From positions 1 to 30,974 of the forward strand of contig CALDIB010000027.1 in the NCBI GenBank assembly GCA_937902125.1: a stretch of DNA of 30,974 bases, written 5' to 3'. The translations under genes were made by a program, and so were the position numbers. Source of the DNA: an uncultured Treponema sp. GTDB lineage: Bacteria; Spirochaetota; Spirochaetia; Treponematales; Treponemataceae. This document shows, piece by piece, positions 21,692 to 28,242 of the stretch; position 1 is the stretch's first letter; each line of letters starts with the position of its first letter. The notes under the pieces were generated by a model. The model was not told the origin of the DNA, ran no database searches, and worked only from the letters and a program-made list of their open reading frames with translations.

Positions 21692-22885
21692 ATGGCGAGG
21701 ACAAACAACGTTACAAGCAGAGTCATAGACTTGAACTCATTCAGGAGCATAGCGTCCTACGTGTCGGACACGCAGGACTGGATTGGCTCCGTTCAGGAAC
21801 GCGAAAGCATTTTTGAGGAAATGCGGGACGACGCGCGCGTGGACTCGCTTGTCGTTGACCGCAAGAACAAGGTTCTCCAAATGTACGGCTCGTTCAGCGA
21901 AAGCAGGAACAAGCTGGTGAGCGAGGCTTGCGAAAACCTTTTGACGTTCAACACCTTTTACAAGCTGAACAACATTCTTTTAAACGCCGTGCCTTACGGA
22001 ATCGCCGCTTGCGAAGTCGTTTGGGAATTCAGGGGCGGATGGTACGTTCCGACGGACTTTGTTTCGATTCCGCGAACGGCGTTTAGCTTTCCGCAGCACA
22101 TTGACCGCGAATGGGGAACGCCCGTCTTGACCGCGCAAAACATCATCCTTGGCGACAAGCGCAAATTCATAATCCACCGCAACGACGACGGCGAGCTTAA
22201 CCAGTGGGGGCGGCCGGCATTGCGCAGCGCCTACGCCTTTTGGAAGTTCAAGCAGCTTGGCGTGAAGTTTTGGGCGATGGCCGCGGAGCTTTGCGGCGTT
22301 CCGTCGATACTGGCGATTTTTGAAACCAAAAGCGAGGAAGAAGCCAGGAAGCGCGCGAAGACTCTAACCCAAGCGCTTGAAAGCTGGGAAAGCGGATCTT
22401 CCGGCGCTTTTGGAAACGTGAAGGATATTAAGGTTGTTTCTTCTCAAATAAATAATTTTGAAAAAATCGTTGAACTTTGCGACACCGAAATAGCCTACGC
22501 CATAACTGGCCAAGCCTTGACGACCAACACGGCGCAATACGGAACTCACGCGCAGGGGCAAGAGCACGTCCAGACTTACGACAACCTTGTGAGGGGCGAC
22601 GCCTACAAGCTCCAGCAGTCGGACCAGCTGCTCGTTGACGCTTTTGTGGAGTTGAACTTTCCTGGCGAGCTCGCGCCTCGATACGACATTGACTCAACGG
22701 ACTTCGCTCCGTGGGAAGTGATTCGCGACGCGATTGATCGCGGCGTTCCCGTGAGCCTAAAGGCGCTCTACAACAAAATCCATTTGCCGGAGCCAGTGGA
22801 CGAAAAGGACGCTTTTGTAAAGGCGCAGCCGTCGTTCGGATTCAGCGACAAGGGGAAGGACGATTTTTTTCAGAATCGGCGGTAG
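21692..22885 (+). CDS. portal protein (Mu gp29-like, DUF935), short in this frame
   Basis: A 397-residue protein of the DUF935 portal family: RDDARVDSLVVDRKNKVLQM near the start, IACEVVWEFRGGWYVP, WGRPALRSAYAFWKFKQLGV, and the TGQALTTNTAQYGTHAQGQE region. Portal dodecamers form the DNA channel at the head vertex. The family is usually about 500 residues (Mu gp29 is 512). Here the frame ends early, soon after a T7 run at 22864-22870, and portal-like C-terminal sequence continues in the -1 frame. ATG at 21692 is preferred over GTG at 21683 because AAAGGA is better spaced. Confidence 0.85.
   Translation: MARTNNVTSRVIDLNSFRSIASYVSDTQDWIGSVQERESIFEEMRDDARVDSLVVDRKNKVLQMYGSFSESRNKLVSEACENLLTFNTFYKLNNILLNAVPYGIAACEVVWEFRGGWYVPTDFVSIPRTAFSFPQHIDREWGTPVLTAQNIILGDKRKFIIHRNDDGELNQWGRPALRSAYAFWKFKQLGVKFWAMAAELCGVPSILAIFETKSEEEARKRAKTLTQALESWESGSSGAFGNVKDIKVVSSQINNFEKIVELCDTEIAYAITGQALTTNTAQYGTHAQGQEHVQTYDNLVRGDAYKLQQSDQLLVDAFVELNFPGELAPRYDIDSTDFAPWEVIRDAIDRGVPVSLKALYNKIHLPEPVDEKDAFVKAQPSFGFSDKGKDDFFQNRR
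22864..22870 (+). other. T_TTT_TTT slippery heptamer, candidate -1 frameshift site
   Basis: The portal codons GAT TTT TTT CAG contain the classic slippery heptamer T_TTT_TTT. A -1 slip moves the ribosome into the MuF frame, which is open from here with no ATG, GTG or TTG until 23062. A Shine-Dalgarno-like AAGGGGAAGG (22850-22859) lies just upstream, as in the dnaX frameshift signal. The result would be a portal-MuF-toxin fusion of about 930 residues. A T8 run would also restore the fusion, so a one-base deletion or sequencing error is the alternative. Confidence 0.5.
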
Positions 22886-24483
22886 ACCCCGAACGGCTCG
22901 CGGAGCTTGGCTTTGCCAAAAGGCTTGACCGAATTTCTACCGCCGCCTGGCTAAACATTTCCGACAGCTACGCGGAGCGAATCAAGGCTTACATAAAGGA
23001 AGCGGAAAGAAATCCGGACATTCTGCGGACAAAGAAAGTCCTTGACCCGGACTGGGCGGCGATGGGAGAGGCGGCAAAGCTTTTCACCCGCTCGCTTATG
23101 ATGGGCTTGGATTCCACTGTCAGAAAGCCGGAATTCGCGGAGCCGACCGCAGAGGACATAGAGAACATGCCCTACCATGAGGCCGTGGAATTCCTGAAGA
23201 AGCGCGACGTTATAAAAAAAGTTGACTACGACAAGCTTAGCGACAAGATGAAATTCCGCGCGTTCACCGCGTCAAGAATCAACGACGGAAAGCTTTTGGA
23301 AAAGCTGAACGCGCAAATGCTCGCCAACGTGGACGGCGGCAAGGGCTTGAAGGATTTTCTTTCGCTCACAAAAACCGACATCCTGGACAAAATCGGAATG
23401 GGGCCCAACCAAGGCTGGTATTGGGAAACTGTTTACAGAACCAACGTCCAGACCGCCTACAATGTTGGCCGAGCAATGGGCTTTGAGGCGGACAAGCCGC
23501 TGGCCTTGCAGTTTGTCGGAATCGACGACGCTAGGCAGACAGACGTTTGCCATTCGCTCAGCGGAATAGTTCGGCCTTACGGCGACCCTTTTTGGCAGTC
23601 GCACTTTCCGCCCCTGCACTTCAACTGCCGCTCGACAATACGCGCCATTTACGACGAGGCCGAATTGCCGGAAGAATGGAGCGGCCTTGACGAAGCCGAA
23701 AGCCCCGCAAAAGGTTTTGGCTCCTACCCCTTGGACAGCGACAATTGGTGGAAGGAGCTGGACAGCCAAGTTCGCCAGGCGAAGCAGTTTGGCTTGCAGG
23801 GCGAGATTGAGGCGGCGAAGGAAATGCTTTTTCCTAAGGAGAAATTCGGCAAAGGAATTGTTACAAAAAATGAAGAAATACTAAGTCTTAATATTAAAAC
23901 AGAACCTGTCATTGATGAAATAGCTGGAATAAAAAAAGGAAAACCTATGTCATTTAGTGAAGCAGACGGCGGAAACACCAATCCTGGCTATAATAGTGAT
24001 GGCTCTAGACAAAAAAATTGTCAAAGTTGTGTCCCGGCTTTTATCGCAAGGTTATTAGGTTTTAATGTTCAAGCAAAACCTTATGACAAAACAAATAAAA
24101 TAATGGAAGCCTTAAGTTTAAAAACAAATTTAGCGTGGATTGACAGAAATACAAAAACTTTCCCAGAAATAAAGACTCCTAAAAAAATAGGCTCCGAACT
24201 TACAGATTGGTTAGTAAAACATGTTGAACCAAACAAGTATTATTCTATTGGGTTTGAATATAAAAAGAATCTCTTTTTATCTGGAGGCCATGTTCTTGTA
24301 ATTTACAAAAATAAAAATGTTCTGACCCTATACGATCCACAGGACAATACAATAATAAAACAGATAAATGAAATTGCAAATTACTTCAGACAAGCAAGTC
24401 CTAATTCTGTAGAATTTTATAACATTTCTGATTGCAATTTGAACAAAAGTGTGTTAGACTTTATTGTCGAGGAAAAGAAATGA
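22870..24483 (+). CDS. MuF head protein with C-terminal papain-fold toxin domain
   Basis: The frame is open from the slippery site; the first ATG is at 23062 (473 residues from there). The first 65 codons resemble the missing portal C-terminus. Numbering from that Met, 36-48 (MPYHEAVEFLKKR) begins the MuF domain, which closes with HFPPLHFNCRSTIRAIY at 181-197. Residues about 300-473 are a papain-fold polymorphic toxin (Tox-PL / glutamine-deamidase type): Cys320 in QKNCQSCVPAF, His410 in SGGHVLVIY, Asp425 in LYDPQD. MuF is a minor head protein; phage MuF-toxin fusions are a known family. DNA turns from GC-rich to AT-rich near 23860, where the toxin part begins. Two genes may be read as one fusion with the portal. 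Confidence 0.8.
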   Translation, partial: SESAVDPERLAELGFAKRLDRISTAAWLNISDSYAERIKAYIKEAERNPDILRTKKVLDPDWAAMGEAAKLFTRSLMMGLDSTVRKPEFAEPTAEDIENMPYHEAVEFLKKRDVIKKVDYDKLSDKMKFRAFTASRINDGKLLEKLNAQMLANVDGGKGLKDFLSLTKTDILDKIGMGPNQGWYWETVYRTNVQTAYNVGRAMGFEADKPLALQFVGIDDARQTDVCHSLSGIVRPYGDPFWQSHFPPLHFNCRSTIRAIYDEAELPEEWSGLDEAESPAKGFGSYPLDSDNWWKELDSQVRQAKQFGLQGEIEAAKEMLFPKEKFGKGIVTKNEEILSLNIKTEPVIDEIAGIKKGKPMSFSEADGGNTNPGYNSDGSRQKNCQSCVPAFIARLLGFNVQAKPYDKTNKIMEALSLKTNLAWIDRNTKTFPEIKTPKKIGSELTDWLVKHVEPNKYYSIGFEYKKNLFLSGGHVLVIYKNKNVLTLYDPQDNTIIKQINEIANYFRQASPNSVEFYNISDCNLNKSVLDFIVEEKK

Positions 24484-24692
24484 CAATAGATGAGTATCAA
24501 AAATATGCAACCTCAAGAGGTTTCCCCTATGTAAAGAAACTCGGACAGTATCAGGGGGAAACAATTTATGCGGGTTTAGCATCTTTGTCACAACACGCAA
24601 AACTTGGATATCCTCTTTTAATGAAAGCCTCAAATGGGGAAGTGGTGGGTATTGATAGACAAGAGACAAAAAAAATTCTTATCGAAATGTAA
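24480..24692 (+). CDS. candidate immunity protein for the MuF toxin
   Basis: A 70-residue protein starting MTIDEYQKYATSRGFPYVKK. The ATG overlaps the toxin stop as ATGA, so translation is coupled. A longer in-frame start inside the toxin gene is not needed. The sequence is a small alpha/beta protein (YQGETIYAGLASLSQHAKLG, GYPLLMKASNGEVVGIDRQE). A small gene coupled directly downstream of a polymorphic toxin is the standard place for its immunity protein, and a terminator follows. The role is inferred from context; no family recognised. Confidence 0.65.
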   Translation: MTIDEYQKYATSRGFPYVKKLGQYQGETIYAGLASLSQHAKLGYPLLMKASNGEVVGIDRQETKKILIEM

Positions 24693-24716
24693 ATATTAGG
24701 ACTTTATACAGAAGAT

Positions 24717-24740
24717 GCCCCGCAGGTCCGGGGCTTTTTT
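24717..24740 (+). terminator. Rho-independent terminator
   Basis: GCCCCG (24717-24722), loop CAGGTC, CGGGGC (24729-24734), then six T. It closes the toxin-immunity pair and separates it from the next promoter. Confidence 0.85.
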
Positions 24741-24765
24741 ATTGCCCCGCCGATTATCAAAAAAG

Positions 24766-24794
24766 TTGACAAAATTCTGGAATTCCTGTATAGT
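24766..24794 (+). promoter_or_regulatory. promoter of the ImmA-like unit
   Basis: TTGACA (24766-24771), 17-bp spacer, TATAGT (24789-24794). The spacer holds GGAATTCC (24779-24786), the palindrome also found in the tandem promoters near 17061 and 17127. It lies after a terminator and before two AT-rich genes, so they can be expressed from the prophage. Confidence 0.75.
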
Positions 24795-24860
24795 ATAAAT
24801 GTTGTTTTTTCTTCCGAAAATTTGAGAATTATGGTATAATTATGGCAAGGAGCTTTTGAA

Positions 24861-25103
24861 ATGGCGATGACATTGAAAGAGTGCAGAACAAGGGAAGAAG
24901 TGGAGAATTTTTTCAAAACTGTAGAGTCTGGCACCTTGAAAAACAAAACAGCTTTTCTTATGGAAGCCATGAACAATCCACAGTTTTTTTATTCGATTGG
25001 AAATCCAACGGATGAACAAAAGTATGAAATGATTTTGACGACCTTTCTAAGCGGCAAATGGCGCTATGCAGATTCTTTGAGGTCTCTAAAGAATGGGCAG
25101 TAA
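24861..25103 (+). CDS. hypothetical protein upstream of ImmA-like peptidase
   Basis: An 80-residue helical protein (MAMTLKECRTREEVENFFKT, TAFLMEAMNNPQFFYSIGNP, DEQKYEMILTTFLSGKWRYA). AAGGAG precedes the ATG. Its end overlaps the start of the metallopeptidase gene by 11 bases, so the two are translated together. It may be a partner or substrate of that peptidase. No family recognised and no HTH is evident. Confidence 0.6.
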   Translation: MAMTLKECRTREEVENFFKTVESGTLKNKTAFLMEAMNNPQFFYSIGNPTDEQKYEMILTTFLSGKWRYADSLRSLKNGQ

Positions 25104-25653
25104 TCAGGTAAAAATCCGTGCTGAAATTGAAAAGTTAATAAGCAATGAATTTTCAGCAAGTTCAACAGCCATAAAGGCGTGCGCAGAGAGTTATAACAAG
25201 ATTCTTTCAAAGTCGCCGTATGAATATTTAGCTCATTTGATTAGAACAATGGAAATTTTTGTTAGAAACCAAAAAAGCAAAGATTATTTCAGAATTACTG
25301 TCACTCCAAATGATTCATCCACCGGAATTGCAGATTTGGCGTGGGCGGCATATTCTGGCGATTGGTATTCGTTTGACATTTACTACGACGAAAAACTTGA
25401 TCCTGTTCAAAAAAGAGTCGCAATAGCGCATGAATTAGGGCATCTTTTTTATGATGTAATCAGCGAAAATCCAAATCAACCTGATAGGGAAACTTTGTCA
25501 ACTCTTTTTGGAATTGCAGCTATGCTGCACAAATATCAATGCAAATCAACTGTTCCTTTGTATTCTTCGGAAGAGGATTTGATTGCGAAATTCAAACTAC
25601 TGCAAAATCGTGCAACTGGCACCATAAATACATCAGGAACCAAAAATCAATAA
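25093..25653 (+). CDS. ImmA/IrrE-type metallopeptidase
   Basis: A 186-residue protein with the zinc-binding HExxH motif in VAIAHELGHLFYDV (about residues 116-120) and a downstream Glu in DRETLSTLFGIAAMLHK that can be the third ligand. This is the ImmA/IrrE (DUF955) arrangement. Family members cleave repressors or other regulators (for example ImmA in ICEBs1). Here it is paired with an 80-residue gene of unknown fold, under its own promoter and terminator, inside the late operon. AT-rich, unlike the head genes around it. The substrate is unknown. Confidence 0.72.
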   Translation: MGSNQVKIRAEIEKLISNEFSASSTAIKACAESYNKILSKSPYEYLAHLIRTMEIFVRNQKSKDYFRITVTPNDSSTGIADLAWAAYSGDWYSFDIYYDEKLDPVQKRVAIAHELGHLFYDVISENPNQPDRETLSTLFGIAAMLHKYQCKSTVPLYSSEEDLIAKFKLLQNRATGTINTSGTKNQ

Positions 25654-25661
25654 AATCAACC

Positions 25662-25687
25662 GCCTCGGAACTTCCGGGGCTTTTTTT
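25662..25687 (+). terminator. Rho-independent terminator
   Basis: GCCTCGG (25662-25668), loop AACTT, CCGGGGC (25674-25680), with one T-G pair, then seven T. It ends the ImmA-like unit. Confidence 0.85.
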
Positions 25688-25827
25688 GCCCAAAATTCCC
25701 CTTTTTTGCCATAACCCCAAAACAAAGCCAAATCCGACCCTTAAAACCAACCTAAAAAACCGCTCTCCGCTCAAAAAAGGCGGTGAATTTCGGTGAACAA
25801 TTTTTAAACGCAAACTTATTCGATTTT

Positions 25828-25858
25828 GCCCTTGGCGACGCGCTGGGGGCGTTTTTTT
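25828..25858 (+). terminator. possible second terminator
   Basis: GCCCTTGGC (25828-25836) can pair with GCTGGGGGC (25842-25850) using three G-T pairs, followed by G and seven T. It lies in a 340-base stretch (25654-25995) in which I see no gene, only this and the terminator before it. Confidence 0.55.
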
Positions 25859-25995
25859 AAATTCCGGCTTTCCCCAGCGGTAGCCCCGCAAAAATCCTGT
25901 CGCGGTAATGATAGAAAATACAAAATCACGTTTAATCCGCGTTTGTGGCTTCCAAGCATTGGGCTGGTGAGCGAATGAAAAAGATAAGTTTTGAC

Positions 25996-26039
25996 TTGCA
26001 AAAAACAGGTGTTTGTGGTATATTTTAATTACCACAAAC
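25996..26039 (+). promoter_or_regulatory. promoter overlapped by a 10-bp inverted-repeat operator
   Basis: TTGCAA (25996-26001), 17-bp spacer, TATATT (26019-26024). A perfect inverted repeat, GTTTGTGGTA (26011-26020) and TACCACAAAC (26030-26039), with a nine-base centre, covers the -10 and start site. This is a strong candidate for a repressor-binding site. The repressor is not identified. Confidence 0.65.
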
Positions 26040-26083
26040 TCAAAGCAGACTGACACATCTGTAAAAACTAGGTGTCTATTTTT

Positions 26084-26170
26084 ATGCCCTTTTGGTTTTA
26101 CGAAAAAATCCGTAAAGTCAGAGGTGGCGTTATCCGACTATGTGAACATAGCCGCAGAAAGCCCCGGTAA
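26084..26170 (+). CDS. possible 28-residue cationic peptide
   Basis: A short frame encoding MPFWFYEKIRKVRGGVIRLC followed by EHSRRKPR. It is aromatic at the start and very basic overall. The upstream sequence CTAGGTGTCTATTTTT gives only a weak ribosome site. It starts about 55 bases after the predicted start of transcription, and its stop falls inside a terminator-like structure. Alternatively the unit is a non-coding RNA of about 195 bases and this frame is chance. Confidence 0.35.
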   Translation: MPFWFYEKIRKVRGGVIRLCEHSRRKPR

Positions 26171-26225
26171 GCAGCGATGCCCCGGCTGTCTTTGAGCAGT
26201 GGTAGGACTTTTTGCGGCTTTTTTT
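26151..26225 (+). terminator. long-stem terminator or structured RNA end
   Basis: GCCGCAGAAAG (26151-26161) pairs with CTTTTTGCGGC (26208-26218) through 11 pairs with one G-T, enclosing a branched interior (CAGC/GCTG and CTG/CAG pairs), and is followed by a run of T. It ends the unit begun by the promoter at 25996. Confidence 0.6.
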
Positions 26226-26269
26226 GTCTTTAAAAAATCCGTACTACCAAAACTCAAAGGAGGTCTGTT

Positions 26270-26500
26270 ATGGCAGACACAAAAACAAGAGCGGAAACGC
26301 TCATCGATGAAATCAATGGCAGTGTAATTTTTTGCACTGGGATTCTGAATCTGATTGAAAACGATGGATGTCAAAACGCAGCGCCATGCGTAAGTGCAAT
26401 TTTTGGCGTTGACAAGCTTCTATGTCAGGTAATGGTACATGCTCAAGAACTAGATACCATAATAACAAAACTGAAAAATGACGGAAAACTGACAGATTAA
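26270..26500 (+). CDS. hypothetical small protein
   Basis: A 76-residue helical protein (MADTKTRAETLIDEINGSVI, FCTGILNLIENDGCQNAAPC, VDKLLCQVMVHAQELDTIIT) with four cysteines. AAAGGAGG lies at good distance before the ATG. It follows the terminator of the small-peptide/ncRNA unit and precedes the HNH gene. An imperfect 23-base repeat links its leader (26245-26267) to the start region of the unit upstream (26030-26052). No family recognised. Confidence 0.55.
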   Translation: MADTKTRAETLIDEINGSVIFCTGILNLIENDGCQNAAPCVSAIFGVDKLLCQVMVHAQELDTIITKLKNDGKLTD

Positions 26501-26505
26501 ATTAT

Positions 26506-26525
26506 GCGGGGCGGTTTTGCCCCGC
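26506..26525 (+). other. GC-rich hairpin between two genes
   Basis: GCGGGGC (26506-26512), loop GGTTTT, GCCCCGC (26519-26525). No T-run follows, so termination would be weak. It separates the 76-residue gene from the HNH gene. Confidence 0.5.
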
Positions 26526-26542
26526 TTATGTGGAGGCGTGAA

Positions 26543-27199
26543 ATGGGTAAGAGCATTGTCAAAGAGATAAAAAACTATGAAGGTTTATACACTATAAGCA
26601 AAAATGGGGTTATACGTTCTTTGTACACAGGAAAGATTATTAAGCAATATCTTAATCGATATGGATACTACCATGTTCGATTGTATAAAAACAAGATTCC
26701 AAAAAACTACACTGTACACAGGCTGGTTGCAGAAACATTTATTCCAAATATACATAATGCAGAATCAGTCAATCACATAGACGGAAACAAAACAAACAAC
26801 AAAGCGGAAAACCTTGAATGGGTTTCGTCTAACGAAAACTTTAGAAAAGCTTGTCTTGCTGGGCTTATCCCGAAAGGATGCTTAAATGGGAATTCAATCT
26901 TTAATGAAGAACAGGTAAGGTTTATCAGAGACGCTTATAAAAGCGGTTATTCGGAAAGACGGTTGGCAAGAGTTTTTAATACAACGCATGACATCATTGA
27001 TAATATTGTCTCAGGAAAATCTTACAGCAATATTTCAGACAGCAAAAAAAACGAACAGTATTCTTACCTTGTGATTCAAGTTATAAAAAATTTATTAAAA
27101 AGATTTAGTTATAAAGAGGTCACGGAAATTACGGAATTAGATAAAGACCGTATAAAGGCAATTTATTTTCGCCTAAAAAAACAAAACTCCATTCAGTAA
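26543..27199 (+). CDS. HNH endonuclease with NUMOD4 domain
   Basis: A 218-residue homing-type endonuclease. Residues 1-40 are a NUMOD4-type opening (IKNYEGLYTISKNGVIRSLY), followed by YHVRLYKNKIPKNYTVHRLV. The HNH core is HRLVAETFIPN...SVNHIDGNKTNNKAENLEWV. The C-terminal part holds a DNA-binding segment (VRFIRDAYKSGYSERRLARV, FNTTHDIIDNIVSGKSY). Start at 26543 has GGAGGCG just before it. It lies between the accessory genes and the protease gene; AT-rich DNA suggests recent arrival as a mobile gene. Confidence 0.85.
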   Translation: MGKSIVKEIKNYEGLYTISKNGVIRSLYTGKIIKQYLNRYGYYHVRLYKNKIPKNYTVHRLVAETFIPNIHNAESVNHIDGNKTNNKAENLEWVSSNENFRKACLAGLIPKGCLNGNSIFNEEQVRFIRDAYKSGYSERRLARVFNTTHDIIDNIVSGKSYSNISDSKKNEQYSYLVIQVIKNLLKRFSYKEVTEITELDKDRIKAIYFRLKKQNSIQ

Positions 27200-27258
27200 T
27201 ATTCATATCAAAAAAATATCACCGCTACAGACAAAGGCATAGATTCTAAACAATCTTG

Positions 27259-27264
27259 TATTAT
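27259..27264 (+). promoter_or_regulatory. possible -10 box of a leaderless transcript
   Basis: TATTAT at 27259-27264 ends seven bases before the ATG of the protease gene, which has no Shine-Dalgarno site. A transcript starting about seven bases after the -10 would begin at the ATG. No -35 match is seen, so an activator would be needed. The gene at 30374 has the same arrangement (CATAAT at 30361-30366). Confidence 0.3.
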
Positions 27265-27271
27265 CGTGCCT

Positions 27272-28228
27272 ATGAAACGAATAAGAACCTTACAACTGGC
27301 TCGTACCGGAATTCACGGCACGCAGTCGGCGCGACTTACAAAACAGGACTTTGCGGAAATGATCGAGACTTTCACCCAAAGCCCTGTGTATCTTGGCCAC
27401 GAAAGCGCGCATAAGGATTTTGAGCCAAGCTGGGGAAAGGTCATTGAGTTGAATCTTTCCGATGACGGCGAAACGCTTTATGGCGACGTTGTGCTTGAGC
27501 CGGAAGTGGACAAACTTTTCAGCGACAAGAAGTACAACGGCTGGTCTATCGGTTGTCCGAGGCGAAAAATCGACAATAAACGAGTTCTTCACCATCTTGC
27601 CCTGCTTGGAAGTACAAAACCCGCGATTCCAAATTTGCGGCAAGTCAAGGTTTCACAAAGCGAGTATGCGGAAGATATTTCCGCTGCCGAATATAAGTTC
27701 TTGGGCGAAGTGCCTGAGTTCAAGGACAATTATCAGGAGGAAATCCCCATGACGGATGAGGAAAAGAAAAAGATGGAGGCGCTTGAGGCTGAGAACAAGA
27801 AGCTCAAGGAAGACGCCGCCAAGGCCGCCGAAACGAAGGGCGGCGAGGACAAGAAGGAGAAGTTCTCCGACTCGCCCGAATTCGCCGACATGCAGAAAGA
27901 AATTTCTGAACTCAAGGCGGCCAAGAAGGATGCGCTCGTCAAGGGCGTTTGCGACAAGTTCTCGGACATTCCGGCGGGCTTGAAGGACGGCGTCCAGAAG
28001 GTCGCCTCGGTTCTCGCCTCCGCTTCGGACTCATTCGAGTTCAGCGACAAGGACGGAAACAAGAGCCAAAAATCCGCGCTCGAAGTTTTCAGCGACGTCG
28101 TCTCGGGCCTCATCGCGGCTCCGAAAAAGGACGACGTGACGACCCGCCAGTTCAACGCTGACGAGTTTAATGACAAGAAGGAAGGCGGCAAGGAAACCGA
28201 TTGGGGCAAAGTCGCCGCCAAGCTTTAG
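27272..28228 (+). CDS. Mu I-like head maturation protease with scaffold C-terminus
   Basis: A 318-residue protein. The N-terminal half is the Mu gpI protease type: TLQLARTGIHGTQSARLTKQ, the His-containing YLGHESAHKDFEPSWGKV, the GWSIGCPRRK strand and HHLALLGSTKPAIPNL. The C-terminal half from residue 160 is a charged helical scaffold. In Mu, gene I also yields the Z scaffold from an internal start, and the same signal is present here (see next entry). It cleaves scaffold and capsid during head assembly. No ribosome site precedes ATG 27272; GTG at 27266 is another possible start. Confidence 0.82.
   Translation: MKRIRTLQLARTGIHGTQSARLTKQDFAEMIETFTQSPVYLGHESAHKDFEPSWGKVIELNLSDDGETLYGDVVLEPEVDKLFSDKKYNGWSIGCPRRKIDNKRVLHHLALLGSTKPAIPNLRQVKVSQSEYAEDISAAEYKFLGEVPEFKDNYQEEIPMTDEEKKKMEALEAENKKLKEDAAKAAETKGGEDKKEKFSDSPEFADMQKEISELKAAKKDALVKGVCDKFSDIPAGLKDGVQKVASVLASASDSFEFSDKDGNKSQKSALEVFSDVVSGLIAAPKKDDVTTRQFNADEFNDKKEGGKETDWGKVAAKL
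27749..28228 (+). CDS. internal-start scaffold (Mu Z-like)
   Basis: In-frame ATG at 27749 with a strong CAGGAGG eight bases upstream, inside the protease gene. The product (159 residues) begins MTDEEKKKMEALEAENKKLK and is a charged coiled-coil scaffold ending with AADWGK-like basic residues. This copies Mu, where Z is made from an internal start of gene I. It gives many scaffold copies per protease. The ribosome site is better than that of the full gene. Confidence 0.75.
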   Translation: MTDEEKKKMEALEAENKKLKEDAAKAAETKGGEDKKEKFSDSPEFADMQKEISELKAAKKDALVKGVCDKFSDIPAGLKDGVQKVASVLASASDSFEFSDKDGNKSQKSALEVFSDVVSGLIAAPKKDDVTTRQFNADEFNDKKEGGKETDWGKVAAKL

Positions 28229-28242
28229 TTTAGGAGGAAGAA

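Noticed and set aside
20306..21750. Several minus-strand frames opposite the terminase
   Set aside because: Shadows of the large terminase gene, which has full Walker and nuclease motifs.
23062..24483. ATG at 23062 as the true MuF start
   Set aside because: It is the first ATG but lacks a good ribosome site and leaves 65 coding-like codons upstream unexplained; kept as an alternative only.
26178..26234. Small frame starting MPRLSLSSGRT in the terminator region
   Set aside because: It runs through the terminator stem and T-run and has no ribosome site.
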